DNA of 64,000 nt from CBDBKE01 sp965218055 (GCA_965218055.1 CBDCKA010000002.1:2914001-2978000), one strand, 5' to 3'; shown: positions 24,455-31,960, numbered from the stretch's first letter. Notes: generated by a model from the letters alone, not told the origin. Numbers and translations: made by a program.

Positions 24455-24739
24455 GTGCGCGGCACCCCATTGGCTGTAGGCGTTGGGGCTGATGTATTTT
24501 CCTACCGGCTAGTAGTGAGGAATCCCACCAGTGAGACGCGCCAGTATACGGCCACGCTGGAGTTCCTGGAAGGTGAGATTTTGTTGGACACTGCCGTGAT
24601 TCCACAAAGCCCTTTCAGCATTGTGGCTGGAGGAACCAGAACCCTTTCGGGTACTGTCGGCGACCCGGGGAAGAGGCAGCGATTGCTCGGCGTACAAGGC
24701 GTCACCAACGCTAGGGTGACTATCGACGTGGTGCAGTAA
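24455..24739 (+). CDS. Passenger ORF, beta-rich hypothetical protein (possibly 5'-truncated)
   Basis: 94 codons from GTG 24455; no ribosome site. The frame is open from 24401, and the added residues (YEILSSDINRVRG) look like part of the same domain. The product has alternating beta-strand patterns (FSYRLVVRNPTSETRQYTATLEF, then SIVAGGTRTLSGTVG) reminiscent of FxLyD-like immunoglobulin-fold domains that normally follow a lipoprotein or signal leader. The missing leader and start suggest a truncated cargo gene. It lies downstream of the left TIR promoter. The 24277-24454 stretch holds that promoter and no other gene. Confidence 0.45.
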   Translation: MRGTPLAVGVGADVFSYRLVVRNPTSETRQYTATLEFLEGEILLDTAVIPQSPFSIVAGGTRTLSGTVGDPGKRQRLLGVQGVTNARVTIDVVQ

Positions 24740-24780
24740 GCCGCGGTTTGGACCTGCATCGACTGTGGTAAGATGGCCCC

Positions 24781-25035
24781 ATGAAACGGCACCGAAAGCT
24801 GATTCGCCTGATCCTGGAGTACGCCGAGCTGAATGCCACCGGTTCCGAGTTGGACCCACCCAAGATAGACGGATTCACCCCGGCTGAGGTCAACTACCAC
24901 ATCGGTTTGTGCGACGAGGCTAAGTTCCTGCATGTCAATAGCACTAAAAGTCCAGATGACCCTCGCCAGTACACAATCGTAAACCTGACATGGGCTGGCC
25001 ACGAGGTTCTTGACCCGAACGGGGTTTCCCCCTAA
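24781..25035 (+). CDS. DUF2513-like protein, passenger copy 1
   Basis: 84 aa. MKRHRKLIRLILEYAELNATGSELDPPKIDGFTPAEVNYHIGLCDEAKFLHV...LTWAGHEVLD follows the DUF2513 pattern: an N-terminal MKRdmdlir.IL helix, the Y..EV.YH..L..EA helix-turn-helix-like part and the T..GHEFLD end. DUF2513 proteins are small, often phage- or island-borne, and of unknown function; the fold looks like a winged helix. It shares clear similarity with the second copy at 25744 (same YH.....AK.LHV and WAGHE.LD positions). The ribosome site is weak. Confidence 0.75.
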   Translation: MKRHRKLIRLILEYAELNATGSELDPPKIDGFTPAEVNYHIGLCDEAKFLHVNSTKSPDDPRQYTIVNLTWAGHEVLDPNGVSP

Positions 25036-25090
25036 GAGACACCATGCCAAATCGCCAAGCCAGTTAGCGACAAAATAGAACAGCCCTGGC

Positions 25091-25109
25091 GTGCATCTAC
25101 CAGTACTGA
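25091..25109 (+). repeat. 19-bp direct repeat in transposon cargo, copy 1
   Basis: GTGCATCTACCAGTACTGA, exactly repeated at 25694-25712; both are followed within 5-13 nt by CGTGCTA. The second copy precedes the second DUF2513 gene. It may be a remnant of cargo duplication or a regulatory site. Confidence 0.75.
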
Positions 25110-25161
25110 GCGCCGTGCTACAATAGGCGCAGTTCGACCGCTGCAAACGGTTGAACTGGTC

Positions 25162-25223
25162 TGACAGGAGGGTACTAACGGTGAGTCCAAGAGCATTCTC
25201 CCACCGTTAGCCCTTCCCTGTCA
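25162..25223. other. Long imperfect hairpin in transposon cargo
   Basis: Left arm TGACAGG...CTAACGGTG (from 25162) pairs with CACCGTTAG...CCTGTCA (to 25223) with small bulges and a loop around 25186-25199. Outer bases GGTTGA/TCAACC could extend it. There is no T-run, so it is not a standard terminator. It lies 90 nt upstream of the 99-aa gene and may be a leader structure or recombination site. Confidence 0.65.
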
Positions 25224-25312
25224 ACCGAAGAGTTCGACAAATTCACAGGGTAGGCCGTTGGCCGCGCTGCCTAAAGGAGCGTCCGCGCCTATTCGAGTAA
25301 GGAGATTTTACG

Positions 25313-25612
25313 ATGGGCAATGAGCCGCCCCCGAAAGAGCTTCATTATGTCAGGATGACGGTTATCGAAAATCCAGACAAGCATCCGGGTGTAATTACTG
25401 TCCGTATTGCTTCAACAGATCCGCAAGCTGCGCTCGTGTCAGAACTGGAAGTTCTTTACGGAGATTCCAGCGAAGAACATACCGGCCCTTTCGACCCTGC
25501 TGATCCTGATCTGGTTTGGTCGCCCCTGTTTGTTCTGACTCCAAAGCAGGCGGAAGAGATTTCCCGGAATCTTGCGAAGGCTGTTGGGGATTTCCGGTCA
25601 AAGTTCTGTTAA
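25313..25612 (+). CDS. Passenger gene, 99-aa hypothetical protein
   Basis: ATG 25313 follows AAGGAG 9 nt upstream, the best ribosome site in the cargo. The product (MGNEPPPKELHYVRMTVIE...HPGVITVRIASTDPQAALVSELEVLYGDSSEEHTG...) is acidic with beta-strands, then a C-terminal helix (TPKQAEEISRNLAKAVGDF). No known family recognised. It is preceded by the long hairpin at 25162-25223 and lies between the two DUF2513 genes. Possible roles (regulator, antitoxin-like) are guesses only. Confidence 0.6.
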   Translation: MGNEPPPKELHYVRMTVIENPDKHPGVITVRIASTDPQAALVSELEVLYGDSSEEHTGPFDPADPDLVWSPLFVLTPKQAEEISRNLAKAVGDFRSKFC

Positions 25613-25693
25613 TCTTGGGCATCGTCAAGAGGACTATACCACACCCAAAGCGAGATCTAAAAGGCTGGGCGAGCAGGAGAAGGCGGCCCTGAT

Positions 25694-25712
25694 GTGCATC
25701 TACCAGTACTGA
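25694..25712 (+). repeat. 19-bp direct repeat in transposon cargo, copy 2
   Basis: Exact copy of 25091-25109; ends 31 nt before the start of the second DUF2513 gene. Confidence 0.75.
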
Positions 25713-25743
25713 AGGTTGACAGCCCGTGCTAGGATAAATCTCA

Positions 25744-25983
25744 ATGAAACGCTACATGGATCTGATCCTGGCGATTCTCCGTTACGTCGAGAAAGAGGGC
25801 AACGGAGTGGAATTGGACCCGCCCAGGTTTGCCGATTACACGGAGACTCAAATCAACTACCACGTCGAGCTGTGCGGTGAGGCAAAATACCTGCATGTTT
25901 CCAAAGTTCACAGCACGCCGCCGGCTTTCAGGATCAGCAGGCTCACCTGGGCGGGCCACGAGTTTCTGGATCAGAACCGCTAA
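25744..25983 (+). CDS. DUF2513-like protein, passenger copy 2
   Basis: 79 aa. MKRYMDLILAILRYVEKEGNGVELDPPRFADYTETQINYHVELCGEAKYLHV...LTWAGHEFLDQN is a clear DUF2513 N-terminal domain and a paralogue of the gene at 24781. AGGA lies ~9 nt upstream of the ATG. The protein is shorter than typical members and stops right after the GHEFLD motif, as does copy 1. Two divergent copies in one transposon suggest retained function rather than a recent duplication. Confidence 0.8.
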   Translation: MKRYMDLILAILRYVEKEGNGVELDPPRFADYTETQINYHVELCGEAKYLHVSKVHSTPPAFRISRLTWAGHEFLDQNR

Positions 25984-26009
25984 TCAAGAGAACTGATCAA
26001 AGGTACAAC

Positions 26010-26210
26010 ATGAGACCAGGAATGCTAGACCCGGAACGCGACCTGAAAGGGGCAACCCCGGAGACGCTGGCCCGCGCCCTGTTCCGGCGCACCGAGCCCC
26101 TAAGACCGCGCCGCCGAGGAAAGCCCGTTGTCCGCAACAAGGTCACGGTGAAGAAGCCTGTGGCCGACAAGCCGAGCAACGGTGTCGCGCATCTGAGCAA
26201 GCGTTCCTGA
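26010..26210 (+). CDS. Possible 66-aa passenger protein overlapping transposase end
   Basis: ATG 26010 has AAAGG 6 nt upstream and starts 26 nt after the second DUF2513 stop. The product is basic (MRPGMLDPERDLKGATPETLARALF, then PLRPRRRGKPVVRNKVTVKKP) and could bind nucleic acid. Its 3' half overlaps the transposase C-terminus on the other strand (26100-26210), so part of its coding look may be a by-product. No family recognised. Confidence 0.4.
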   Translation: MRPGMLDPERDLKGATPETLARALFRRTEPLRPRRRGKPVVRNKVTVKKPVADKPSNGVAHLSKRS

Positions 26211-27068
26211 TTCCCGAATGTTGTGTTTTCCGGCAAACTCCTGAACGTACCGATCAAGGTGCTTCGGGCTGATCTTGTGGAACGTGCCCTTGTGGGCGCG
26301 CTTCAGCATCGACCAGAAGCTCTCGATCCCGTTGATATGGGCCATCCCGTTCACGAATTCCGCCACCGAGTGCTTGACCGACTCGCGATTTGGAAGATGG
26401 GTGTAGGCGGTGGCGTCGTCAGTGTATACTGTCGCGCCATCGGCGACGTGATCCAACACGAAGCCTTGCAGAGTCTCCGCGTCGGTGTTTCTGACCACAT
26501 TGGCCGCAACCTGATTACTCGCCCGGTCCTTAGCACCCACAACGGCCACCTTGCCAACCGGCCCACGTCCCGCAAGGGTATTCCGCTTTGCATTTGACAT
26601 GTTGCGGCGGCGACCTCCGAAGTAGGTTTCGTCTACTTCGACCGGACCGGAGTAGTCACCATGACCGTTACCGCCAGCCCACGCCTCACGGATCCTGTGA
26701 AGCATGAACCAAGCCGTAGGCTGCGACACCCCTATATCCCGGCTGAGCTTCATGCTGGCAACGCTCTTGAGACTGGTCAAGCAGAGGTAAATGGAAATGG
26801 CCCACTTGCGGAGGGGAACCTTGGAGTTAGCCATAGGCGTTCCAGTGCGGATGCTGAAGTAGCTCCGGCAGTCCGAGCACCAGTAAGGCATGTACTTGTG
26901 GATCGCTTTAGTCGTACGTACACTCCCGCACTTCCCGCAGCACCGATCATCATTCCACAGCACTTCCTCGAACCATTTCATGGCCGCTTCTTCCGTGGGA
27001 AACATCGCCATGAGTTGAATGAGTGTCAGACCTTTTCGGTGAGCTTTGCCGGGTGCTTTTTTCGCCAT
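26100..27068 (-). CDS. IS1595-family (ISXO2-like) transposase
   Basis: 322 aa. Catalyses cut-and-paste movement between the 32-bp ends. N-terminal helical part (LTLIQLMAMFPTEEAAMKWFEEVLW), a zinc ribbon (CCGKCGSVRTTKAIHKYMPYWCSDC), a helix-turn-helix region (MKLSRDIGVSQPTAWFMLHRIREAW), then the ISXO2-like RNase-H core: VEVDETYFGG (first Asp), TVYTDDATAY (second Asp), HINGIESFWSMLKRAHKGTF (Asn...Lys of the DDNK type). It ends with IRESGTLAQMRDTVARLVGHRLLHRDLVA, as in full-length relatives. A perfect AGGAGG site and a promoter overlapping the right TIR precede it. It looks intact and probably active. Confidence 0.96.
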   Translation of the reverse strand: MAKKAPGKAHRKGLTLIQLMAMFPTEEAAMKWFEEVLWNDDRCCGKCGSVRTTKAIHKYMPYWCSDCRSYFSIRTGTPMANSKVPLRKWAISIYLCLTSLKSVASMKLSRDIGVSQPTAWFMLHRIREAWAGGNGHGDYSGPVEVDETYFGGRRRNMSNAKRNTLAGRGPVGKVAVVGAKDRASNQVAANVVRNTDAETLQGFVLDHVADGATVYTDDATAYTHLPNRESVKHSVAEFVNGMAHINGIESFWSMLKRAHKGTFHKISPKHLDRYVQEFAGKHNIRESGTLAQMRDTVARLVGHRLLHRDLVADNGLSSAARS

Positions 27069-27092
27069 CGTTAACCTCCTAAGTAGGATAAG

Positions 27093-27121
27093 ATTCTATC
27101 TGATGGCGGATGGCTTGTCAA
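27093..27121 (-). promoter_or_regulatory. Transposase promoter embedded in right TIR
   Basis: On the minus strand TTGACA (27121-27116, inside the TIR), 17-nt spacer, TAGAAT (27098-27093, 5 of 6). It is followed by AGGAGG and the transposase ATG. A textbook strong promoter. Confidence 0.85.
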
Positions 27122-27139
27122 CGTTTATTTATAATCCCC
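27108..27139 (-). repeat. Right terminal inverted repeat (32 bp)
   Basis: Exact reverse complement of 24245-24276. It supplies an ATG (27110) that reads outward, in frame, into the OmpA remnant. Confidence 0.95.
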
Positions 27140-27147
27140 AAAAAGAA
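27140..27147. repeat. 8-bp target-site duplication, right copy
   Basis: AAAAAGAA, identical to 24237-24244. Confidence 0.93.
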
Positions 27148-27928
27148 CCCCTTCCGGAGCGCAACCGAGTACGACGCCCGCGAGCTCCTGCGCAGCCTGA
27201 AACTGGAGGTGGAAGGGCGTTTAGACGATTCTGGCGCGCTGGTTGCTAAGAAGATCCGGTTTACGAACGACGACCTGGAACTGGCCCACGCGGTCGAGGG
27301 ACGAGTGACGCCGGTGGAAACGCGGGTGGGCGAGGCCGAAGCCAGGCTGACTTCGTCGGAGAAGCGCCTGGGCCAAAGTGAGGACAACGCGGAGCGGCTG
27401 GCCGGCCAGATCGATGAGCTGAACACGATCTCGAATGCAGCGCGCGGAGGAGCGAAGGCGGCCCAGCAAACAGCGGATAACGCTGTAGCCGCGGTCCAGG
27501 CCACCAATGCAAGAATTACGGCGCTGGACGATTACCAGCTCGAAAAAAGCGTCACCATTCAGTTTAAAGCTGGCAGTGCCTTCCTGTCGCAGGAAGCCAG
27601 GGGTATGCTGGACGAACTGGCGGCCTATGCGGGAACTCAGAAGGGGTTTGTCGTTGAAATCGCCGGCTTCGCCTCAGCCGACGGCGACGAAGGGCTCAAC
27701 CGCCGTCTCAGCCAGCGCCGTGCTGACGGAGTTGCTCGGTACCTGGCCGAGAACCACGATATTCCTATGCGGCGAATGATCATCCCCTTCGGGTATGGCG
27801 AGACGCATCCTGTGGCTGACAACTCTACGCGCCAGGGTCGAGAGGGAAACCGGCGTGTGGAGGTCAGGGTCCTGGTCAACCGGGGCTTGACAATGCCCAC
27901 GGAGCCGCAAGCCCGCCTGGTGAAGTAG
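27148..27928 (+). pseudogene. OmpA-family protein, 3' fragment (split by transposon)
   Basis: About 259 codons. It continues the 24030 gene: a helical coiled-coil part (VEGRVTPVETRVGEAEARLTSS, then AARGGAKAAQQTADNAVAAV) then an OmpA C-terminal peptidoglycan-binding domain: SVTIQFKAGSAFLSQEARGMLDELA, IAGFASADGDEGLNRRLSQRRADGVARYL, and GREGNRRVEVRVLV at the end. The mature intact protein would sit in the periplasm or outer membrane and grip peptidoglycan. The TIR gives an in-frame ATG at 27110, so a leaderless 272-aa cytoplasmic product is possible, but without a signal peptide it could not do its normal job. Confidence 0.92.
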
Positions 27929-27994
27929 GCACACCGCACCCTCGCCTTGCCACCGACTACGGCAATGGGCGGAATACTGCGGGGCGCGGTTGCC

Positions 27995-29101
27995 ATGCAC
28001 GCCCGAAATGGAAGAGTCAGGATCAGGTCCGTCTTGCTTTGCCTTGGCCTTCTGGGCGGCCTGCTGAGCGGCCTGTCGAGCGGCCTACTAGGCGAGTCGC
28101 TCAGCCTGTTGCCAGGGCACGCGCCTCCCACGCTGCCGCTCACCCCACACTCAGCCACGAGCCTGAAGCAGGGAACTGAGCCCGCGGCGTTCGCGCCTGT
28201 CGCACAAGTAGCGCAAGGGGTACCGGCGGCAGCTGCGACGCAAGATCCAGGCTCGGTCATCCGGGTGAGTTCGAACCTGGTGAGCGTGCCAGTATCGGTG
28301 ACGGACAGTTTTGGACAGCCGCGGCGGGACCTATCCGCCGCAGATTTCCAGATCAAAGAAGACGGCCAACTACAGCGTGTCATCAGCCTGAGCGAACCGG
28401 GGAAGACACCGATCGACCTGGCGCTGCTGCTCGACGTTTCCGGCAGCATACGCAAGCGCTTTCAGTTCGAGCAGAAGGCAGCGAAAAACTTTCTGAAGCT
28501 GGTGCTCAAGCCGGGCGACACGGTGTCGGTCTTCTCCCTGGGCCGAGCGTTGCGCCTGGTCGAGCCACGGACCGCAGGAGTGGACAGGGGAATGTCCGGC
28601 GTGATGGCCTTGCAACCCACTCGGGAACCCACTGCGTTCTTCGCTGCCGTGATCGAAGCGGCGCGCTACTTGGCCGCCGACGCGCAGCCGGGCACGCGGC
28701 GGGCGTTGCTGGTGATGTCGGATGGGGAAGACAACAACAGCCTTAGCCATGACCTCGGTGATGCGCTCAGAGAACTCCAGCGGGCTGACTGCTTGTTCTA
28801 CTCCATCAACCCGAGTGGGCCGGCAATCCGGCTGAATCCGATCAGCTTGAAGGGGCAGCAGGCGATGGCAGCTCTGGCGGCGGAGACTGGCGGTGCTTTT
28901 GTCCCAGCCACACCCCAGGAGTTGGAAGCGGCTCTCGGACAGATTGCCAGCGAGCTACAGGCGCAATATCTGCTGGGATACTACTCCAAGGAAGTGCGCC
29001 AGGACGGCGAATTCCGGGCCATCACCGTGAGCTTGCCCGGCAGGCCGGACCTTCGGGTTCGGGCACGAAGGGGTTACTACGCAACGAAGTTCCAGCCTTA
29101 A
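27995..29101 (+). CDS. VWFA-related acidobacterial domain protein, secreted
   Basis: 368 aa from ATG 27995; ATG 27965 and TTG 27947 are in-frame alternatives and none has a strong ribosome site. The N-terminus is a long hydrophobic leader (VLLCLGLLGGLLSGLSSGLLG) followed by an Ala/Pro-rich linker. The domain pattern is VIRVSSNLVSVPVSVTDSFGQPRRDLSAADFQIKEDG, then the VWA MIDAS site LLLDVSGSI, LLVMSDGEDNNS and QYLLGYYSKE. The MIDAS is intact, unlike the gene at 21782. Presumed extracytoplasmic adhesion or assembly role; partner unknown. It follows the interrupted OmpA gene by ~65 nt and may have been cotranscribed with it before the insertion. Confidence 0.87.
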   Translation: MHARNGRVRIRSVLLCLGLLGGLLSGLSSGLLGESLSLLPGHAPPTLPLTPHSATSLKQGTEPAAFAPVAQVAQGVPAAAATQDPGSVIRVSSNLVSVPVSVTDSFGQPRRDLSAADFQIKEDGQLQRVISLSEPGKTPIDLALLLDVSGSIRKRFQFEQKAAKNFLKLVLKPGDTVSVFSLGRALRLVEPRTAGVDRGMSGVMALQPTREPTAFFAAVIEAARYLAADAQPGTRRALLVMSDGEDNNSLSHDLGDALRELQRADCLFYSINPSGPAIRLNPISLKGQQAMAALAAETGGAFVPATPQELEAALGQIASELQAQYLLGYYSKEVRQDGEFRAITVSLPGRPDLRVRARRGYYATKFQP

Positions 29102-29180
29102 AGGGCTTGGCAGCCGCAGCCGTTTGATTGTCCTTGCCGCAGAAGCCCCTGGCCAGCCAAGCACGACCTGATTTTCCCTG

Positions 29181-29210
29181 TTGGTCCGTCGCCGTGGTTC
29201 GTGTTATCCT
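29181..29210 (+). promoter_or_regulatory. Putative rpsO-pnp promoter
   Basis: TTGGTC (29181-29186), 18-nt spacer, TATCCT (29205-29210); moderate match, ~54 nt upstream of rpsO. Confidence 0.4.
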
Positions 29211-29263
29211 GTGTTCGAGACAGAGAGAGGTTGAAACCGAAGAAGGAGTAAGAAGGCGGATTG

Positions 29264-29533
29264 ATGGCACTGGTTGCCGAACAAAAGGGAGCCGTAATTG
29301 CGAAATTTCGGCTTGGGCCGAAAGATGTTGGCTCCTCCGACGTCCAGATTGCATTGCTGACGGAACGGATTACGCAACTCACCGAACACCTGAAGTCGCA
29401 TCGCAAGGACCACAGTTCCCGTCGGGGCCTGCTGATCTGGGTGAGCAAGAGGCGCCGCCTGTTGAAGTACCTGAAACGGACCGAGACGGAGCGCTACCGG
29501 CAGGTGATCGAGAAATTGGGCCTCCGTCGCTAG
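29264..29533 (+). CDS. rpsO: 30S ribosomal protein S15
   Basis: 89 aa, the standard S15 length. It binds 16S rRNA in the small-subunit platform. Signature GSSDVQIALLTERITQLTEHLKSHRKDHSSRRGLL and the basic SKRRRLLKYLKR end are complete. ATG 29264 is preceded by AAGGCGG; a TTG three bases upstream is not needed. The rpsO-pnp order is conserved in many bacteria. S15 often autoregulates through its leader, but no specific structure was resolved here. Confidence 0.98.
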   Translation: MALVAEQKGAVIAKFRLGPKDVGSSDVQIALLTERITQLTEHLKSHRKDHSSRRGLLIWVSKRRRLLKYLKRTETERYRQVIEKLGLRR

Positions 29534-29670
29534 ACCGCGTTTCCTCGAGTCCTTTCTTCCCTATACCTTTCTCAGAAAAACGCAGTTCAAAAATAAGGAA
29601 TGGACCCTCGCGCTAGGGCAACATCAGCAATCTAGCTCTTGGGACCTTCCATAGGAGTTGAGATTTGCCA

Positions 29671-31815
29671 ATGTCACAGGACGTTAAGGAAGTAAGTGTT
29701 GAGTTGGGGCACACCCAGCTCTCGATTCAAACCGGGAAGATGGCCAAGCAGGCCGGCGGGGCGGTGTTCGTGCGCTTCGGCGATTCGATGGTGCTGGCCT
29801 CGGCCTGCGCCAACCAGGAGCCCCGCGAGGGCATTGATTTCTTCCCTCTGACGGTGGACTACCGCGAGTACACCTACGCCGCCGGCAAGATCCCCGGCGG
29901 CTTCTTCAAGCGTGAGGGGCGACCGACCGAGAAGGAGATTCTGACCAGCCGGCGGATCGACCGGCCGATTCGCCCGCTGTTTGCCAAAGGCTTTCGCTGC
30001 GAAACACAAGTCGTGGCCATGGTCTTGTCGGCCGATGCCGACAACGACCCGGACGTGCTGGGCCTGGTGGGAGCTTCGGCAGCGCTCCACTTGTCCGACA
30101 TCCCGTTCCGGACCCCGATTGCAGCGGTCCGCGTGGGCCTCGTCAACGGCAGCTTCGTCGTCAACCCCACCTACCTGGAGAGGTCGCAGAGCTTGCTGAA
30201 CCTGCTTGTGGCGACCAGCGAGCAGGGTATCGTGATGGTGGAATCCGACGCCCAGCAGGTGGCCGAGGAGACCGTGATGGACGCGCTGGAATTTGGGCAC
30301 CAGCAGTGCAAGAAGATCATTGCCACCATCGAGGACTTGCATGCCAAAGCCGGCGTGCCCAAACGCGCGGTGGTCGAACCGGTGATGGATCGCGAGCTGT
30401 ACGCCCAGGTGGAGGGCAGCTACCGCGACCGCTTGAGAGAGGCGCTGGATACCGCCAAGCTCCAAAAGCAGGAAAGCGTCCTGCAGCTGAAGGCACTGAA
30501 AAAGGAACTGGTGGGCTCTTACCCGCCCGAGGAATCCGACAAAGCGGCCGCGGCCGGCAAGCTCTTCGGCCATCTGCGGGAGCAGATTTTCCGCGAGGAC
30601 CTGTTGCAGCATCGCCGCCGGCCCGACGCGCGCGCCTTCGACAAGGTCCGCGCCATCAACTGTGAGGTCGGCTTGCTGCCGCGCACTCACGGCTCGGCGC
30701 TGTTCACGCGCGGGGAAACTCAGTCACTCGCGACTGCGACTCTGGGGACGAAGGAAGACGCGCAGCGGATGGATGCTCTGGAGCCGGGCGAGCACTTTAA
30801 GCGCTTCATGATGCACTATAACTTCCCCCCCTTCAGCGTGGGGGAGGTGGCTTTCTTGCGCGGTCCGGGGCGGCGCGAAATCGGCCATGGCGCTCTGGCG
30901 GAGCGGGCCTTGCTCCCGGTGCTGCCCGACGAGACGGTCTTCCCCTACACCATCCGCGTGGTTTCCGACATTCTGGAATCCAACGGGTCCAGCTCGATGG
31001 CCTCGGCCTGTGGCGCGACCCTGGCGCTGATGGATGCGGGCGTTCCGATCAAGGCACCGGTGGCCGGCGTCGCCATGGGCCTGGTGATGGGCGACGACGG
31101 GTCGCATTCGATCCTGACCGACATTGCCGGCGCCGAAGACCACTACGGCGATATGGACCTGAAAGTGGCAGGCACGCGCGACGGCATCACCGCCCTGCAA
31201 ATGGATATCAAGGTTGCCCGTGTCACGACGGAAATTCTTCGCGAAGCGCTGGAGCAGGCGCGGCATGCCCGGCTGTACATCCTCGACCGGATGCTGGAAA
31301 CGCTGCCCGAACCGCGCACGGCCATCTCTGCCTATGCGCCCCGAATCTACGTCATGCACATCCCCACGGACAAGATCCGCGATGTCATCGGGCCGGGCGG
31401 TAAAATCATCCGCTCCATCATTGAGCGAACCGGCGTCAAGATTAACGTCGAGGACGACGGCTCGGTGCACATCGCCTCTTCCGACGAGGCCGCGGCGAAT
31501 CGCGCCATGCAGATCGTTGGCGAACTGACGGCCTCGCCCGAGATGGGCAAGACCTACCTGGGGAAGGTTGTACGCCTGGTGGATTTCGGCGCCTTCGTGG
31601 AAATCATTCCCGGCACTGACGGGCTGCTCCACATCAGCGAAATTGCCGAGCAGCGGGTGCGCGCGGTTAGCGATGAGCTGAAGGAAGGCGACCAGATCCT
31701 GGTGAAAGTCATTAACATTGACGGGAACAAGGTCAAGCTGAGCCGCAAAGCCGTGCTCCGCGACCAGCGGGAAAAGCGGAAAACGGCGCAGGCGGAACAG
31801 AAGGCAGAACAATAG
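29671..31815 (+). CDS. pnp: Polyribonucleotide nucleotidyltransferase (PNPase)
   Basis: 714 aa. Phosphorolytic 3'-5' exoribonuclease of the RNA degradosome. First RNase PH domain (SIQTGKMAKQAGGAVFVRFGDSMVL, RRIDRPIRPLF), helical linker, second RNase PH domain (ALFTRGETQSLATATLGT, SSSMASACGATLALMDAGVPI, GDMDLKVAGTRDGITALQMDIK), KH domain (IRDVIGPGGKIIRSIIERTGVKINV) and S1 domain (GKVVRLVDFGAFVEIIPGTDGLLHISEI). Start uncertain: AGGAG lies 13 nt before ATG 29671 but 7 nt before the in-frame TTG 29665. Follows rpsO. Confidence 0.97.
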   Translation: MSQDVKEVSVELGHTQLSIQTGKMAKQAGGAVFVRFGDSMVLASACANQEPREGIDFFPLTVDYREYTYAAGKIPGGFFKREGRPTEKEILTSRRIDRPIRPLFAKGFRCETQVVAMVLSADADNDPDVLGLVGASAALHLSDIPFRTPIAAVRVGLVNGSFVVNPTYLERSQSLLNLLVATSEQGIVMVESDAQQVAEETVMDALEFGHQQCKKIIATIEDLHAKAGVPKRAVVEPVMDRELYAQVEGSYRDRLREALDTAKLQKQESVLQLKALKKELVGSYPPEESDKAAAAGKLFGHLREQIFREDLLQHRRRPDARAFDKVRAINCEVGLLPRTHGSALFTRGETQSLATATLGTKEDAQRMDALEPGEHFKRFMMHYNFPPFSVGEVAFLRGPGRREIGHGALAERALLPVLPDETVFPYTIRVVSDILESNGSSSMASACGATLALMDAGVPIKAPVAGVAMGLVMGDDGSHSILTDIAGAEDHYGDMDLKVAGTRDGITALQMDIKVARVTTEILREALEQARHARLYILDRMLETLPEPRTAISAYAPRIYVMHIPTDKIRDVIGPGGKIIRSIIERTGVKINVEDDGSVHIASSDEAAANRAMQIVGELTASPEMGKTYLGKVVRLVDFGAFVEIIPGTDGLLHISEIAEQRVRAVSDELKEGDQILVKVINIDGNKVKLSRKAVLRDQREKRKTAQAEQKAEQ

Positions 31816-31823
31816 CTAGGTTT

Positions 31824-31955
31824 CAGGTGCGAGGTGTCAGCTCGTCAGGTGGCACTGGGAATTACCGAATCTGCAAGGCGGCCACCTTATCGAAGTTCAA
31901 GCTGGGCGAGTTCAAGCTGGGCACCTCAAACCTGGCACCTGACACCCGACACCTG
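31824..31955. repeat. Intergenic inverted repeat between pnp and tauE-like gene
   Basis: Arms CAGGTGCGAGGTGTCAG (31824-31840) and CTGACACCCGACACCTG (31939-31955) are near-complementary. Between them GTTCAAGCTGGGC occurs twice in direct orientation. It resembles a dispersed non-coding repeat; no gene is seen in it. Confidence 0.5.
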
Positions 31956-31960
31956 CTTGT

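Larger units (their letters stand above)
24245..27139 (-). mobile_element. IS1595-family transposon with passenger genes (2,895 bp)
   Basis: Bounded by perfect 32-bp inverted repeats (24245-24276 and 27108-27139, beginning GGGGATTATAAATAAACG) and an exact 8-bp duplication AAAAAGAA. It carries an ISXO2/IS1595-type transposase on the minus strand and about 1.8 kb of cargo on the plus strand: a beta-rich ORF, two DUF2513 genes, a 99-aa protein and a 66-aa ORF. The IS1595 family is known to include members with passenger genes. It interrupts an OmpA-family gene. Each end contributes the -35 box of an inward promoter. Confidence 0.95.

Noticed and set aside
31824..31955. Inverted repeat after pnp as a transcription terminator
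   Set aside because: Arms are ~100 nt apart and no T run follows; more likely a dispersed repeat.
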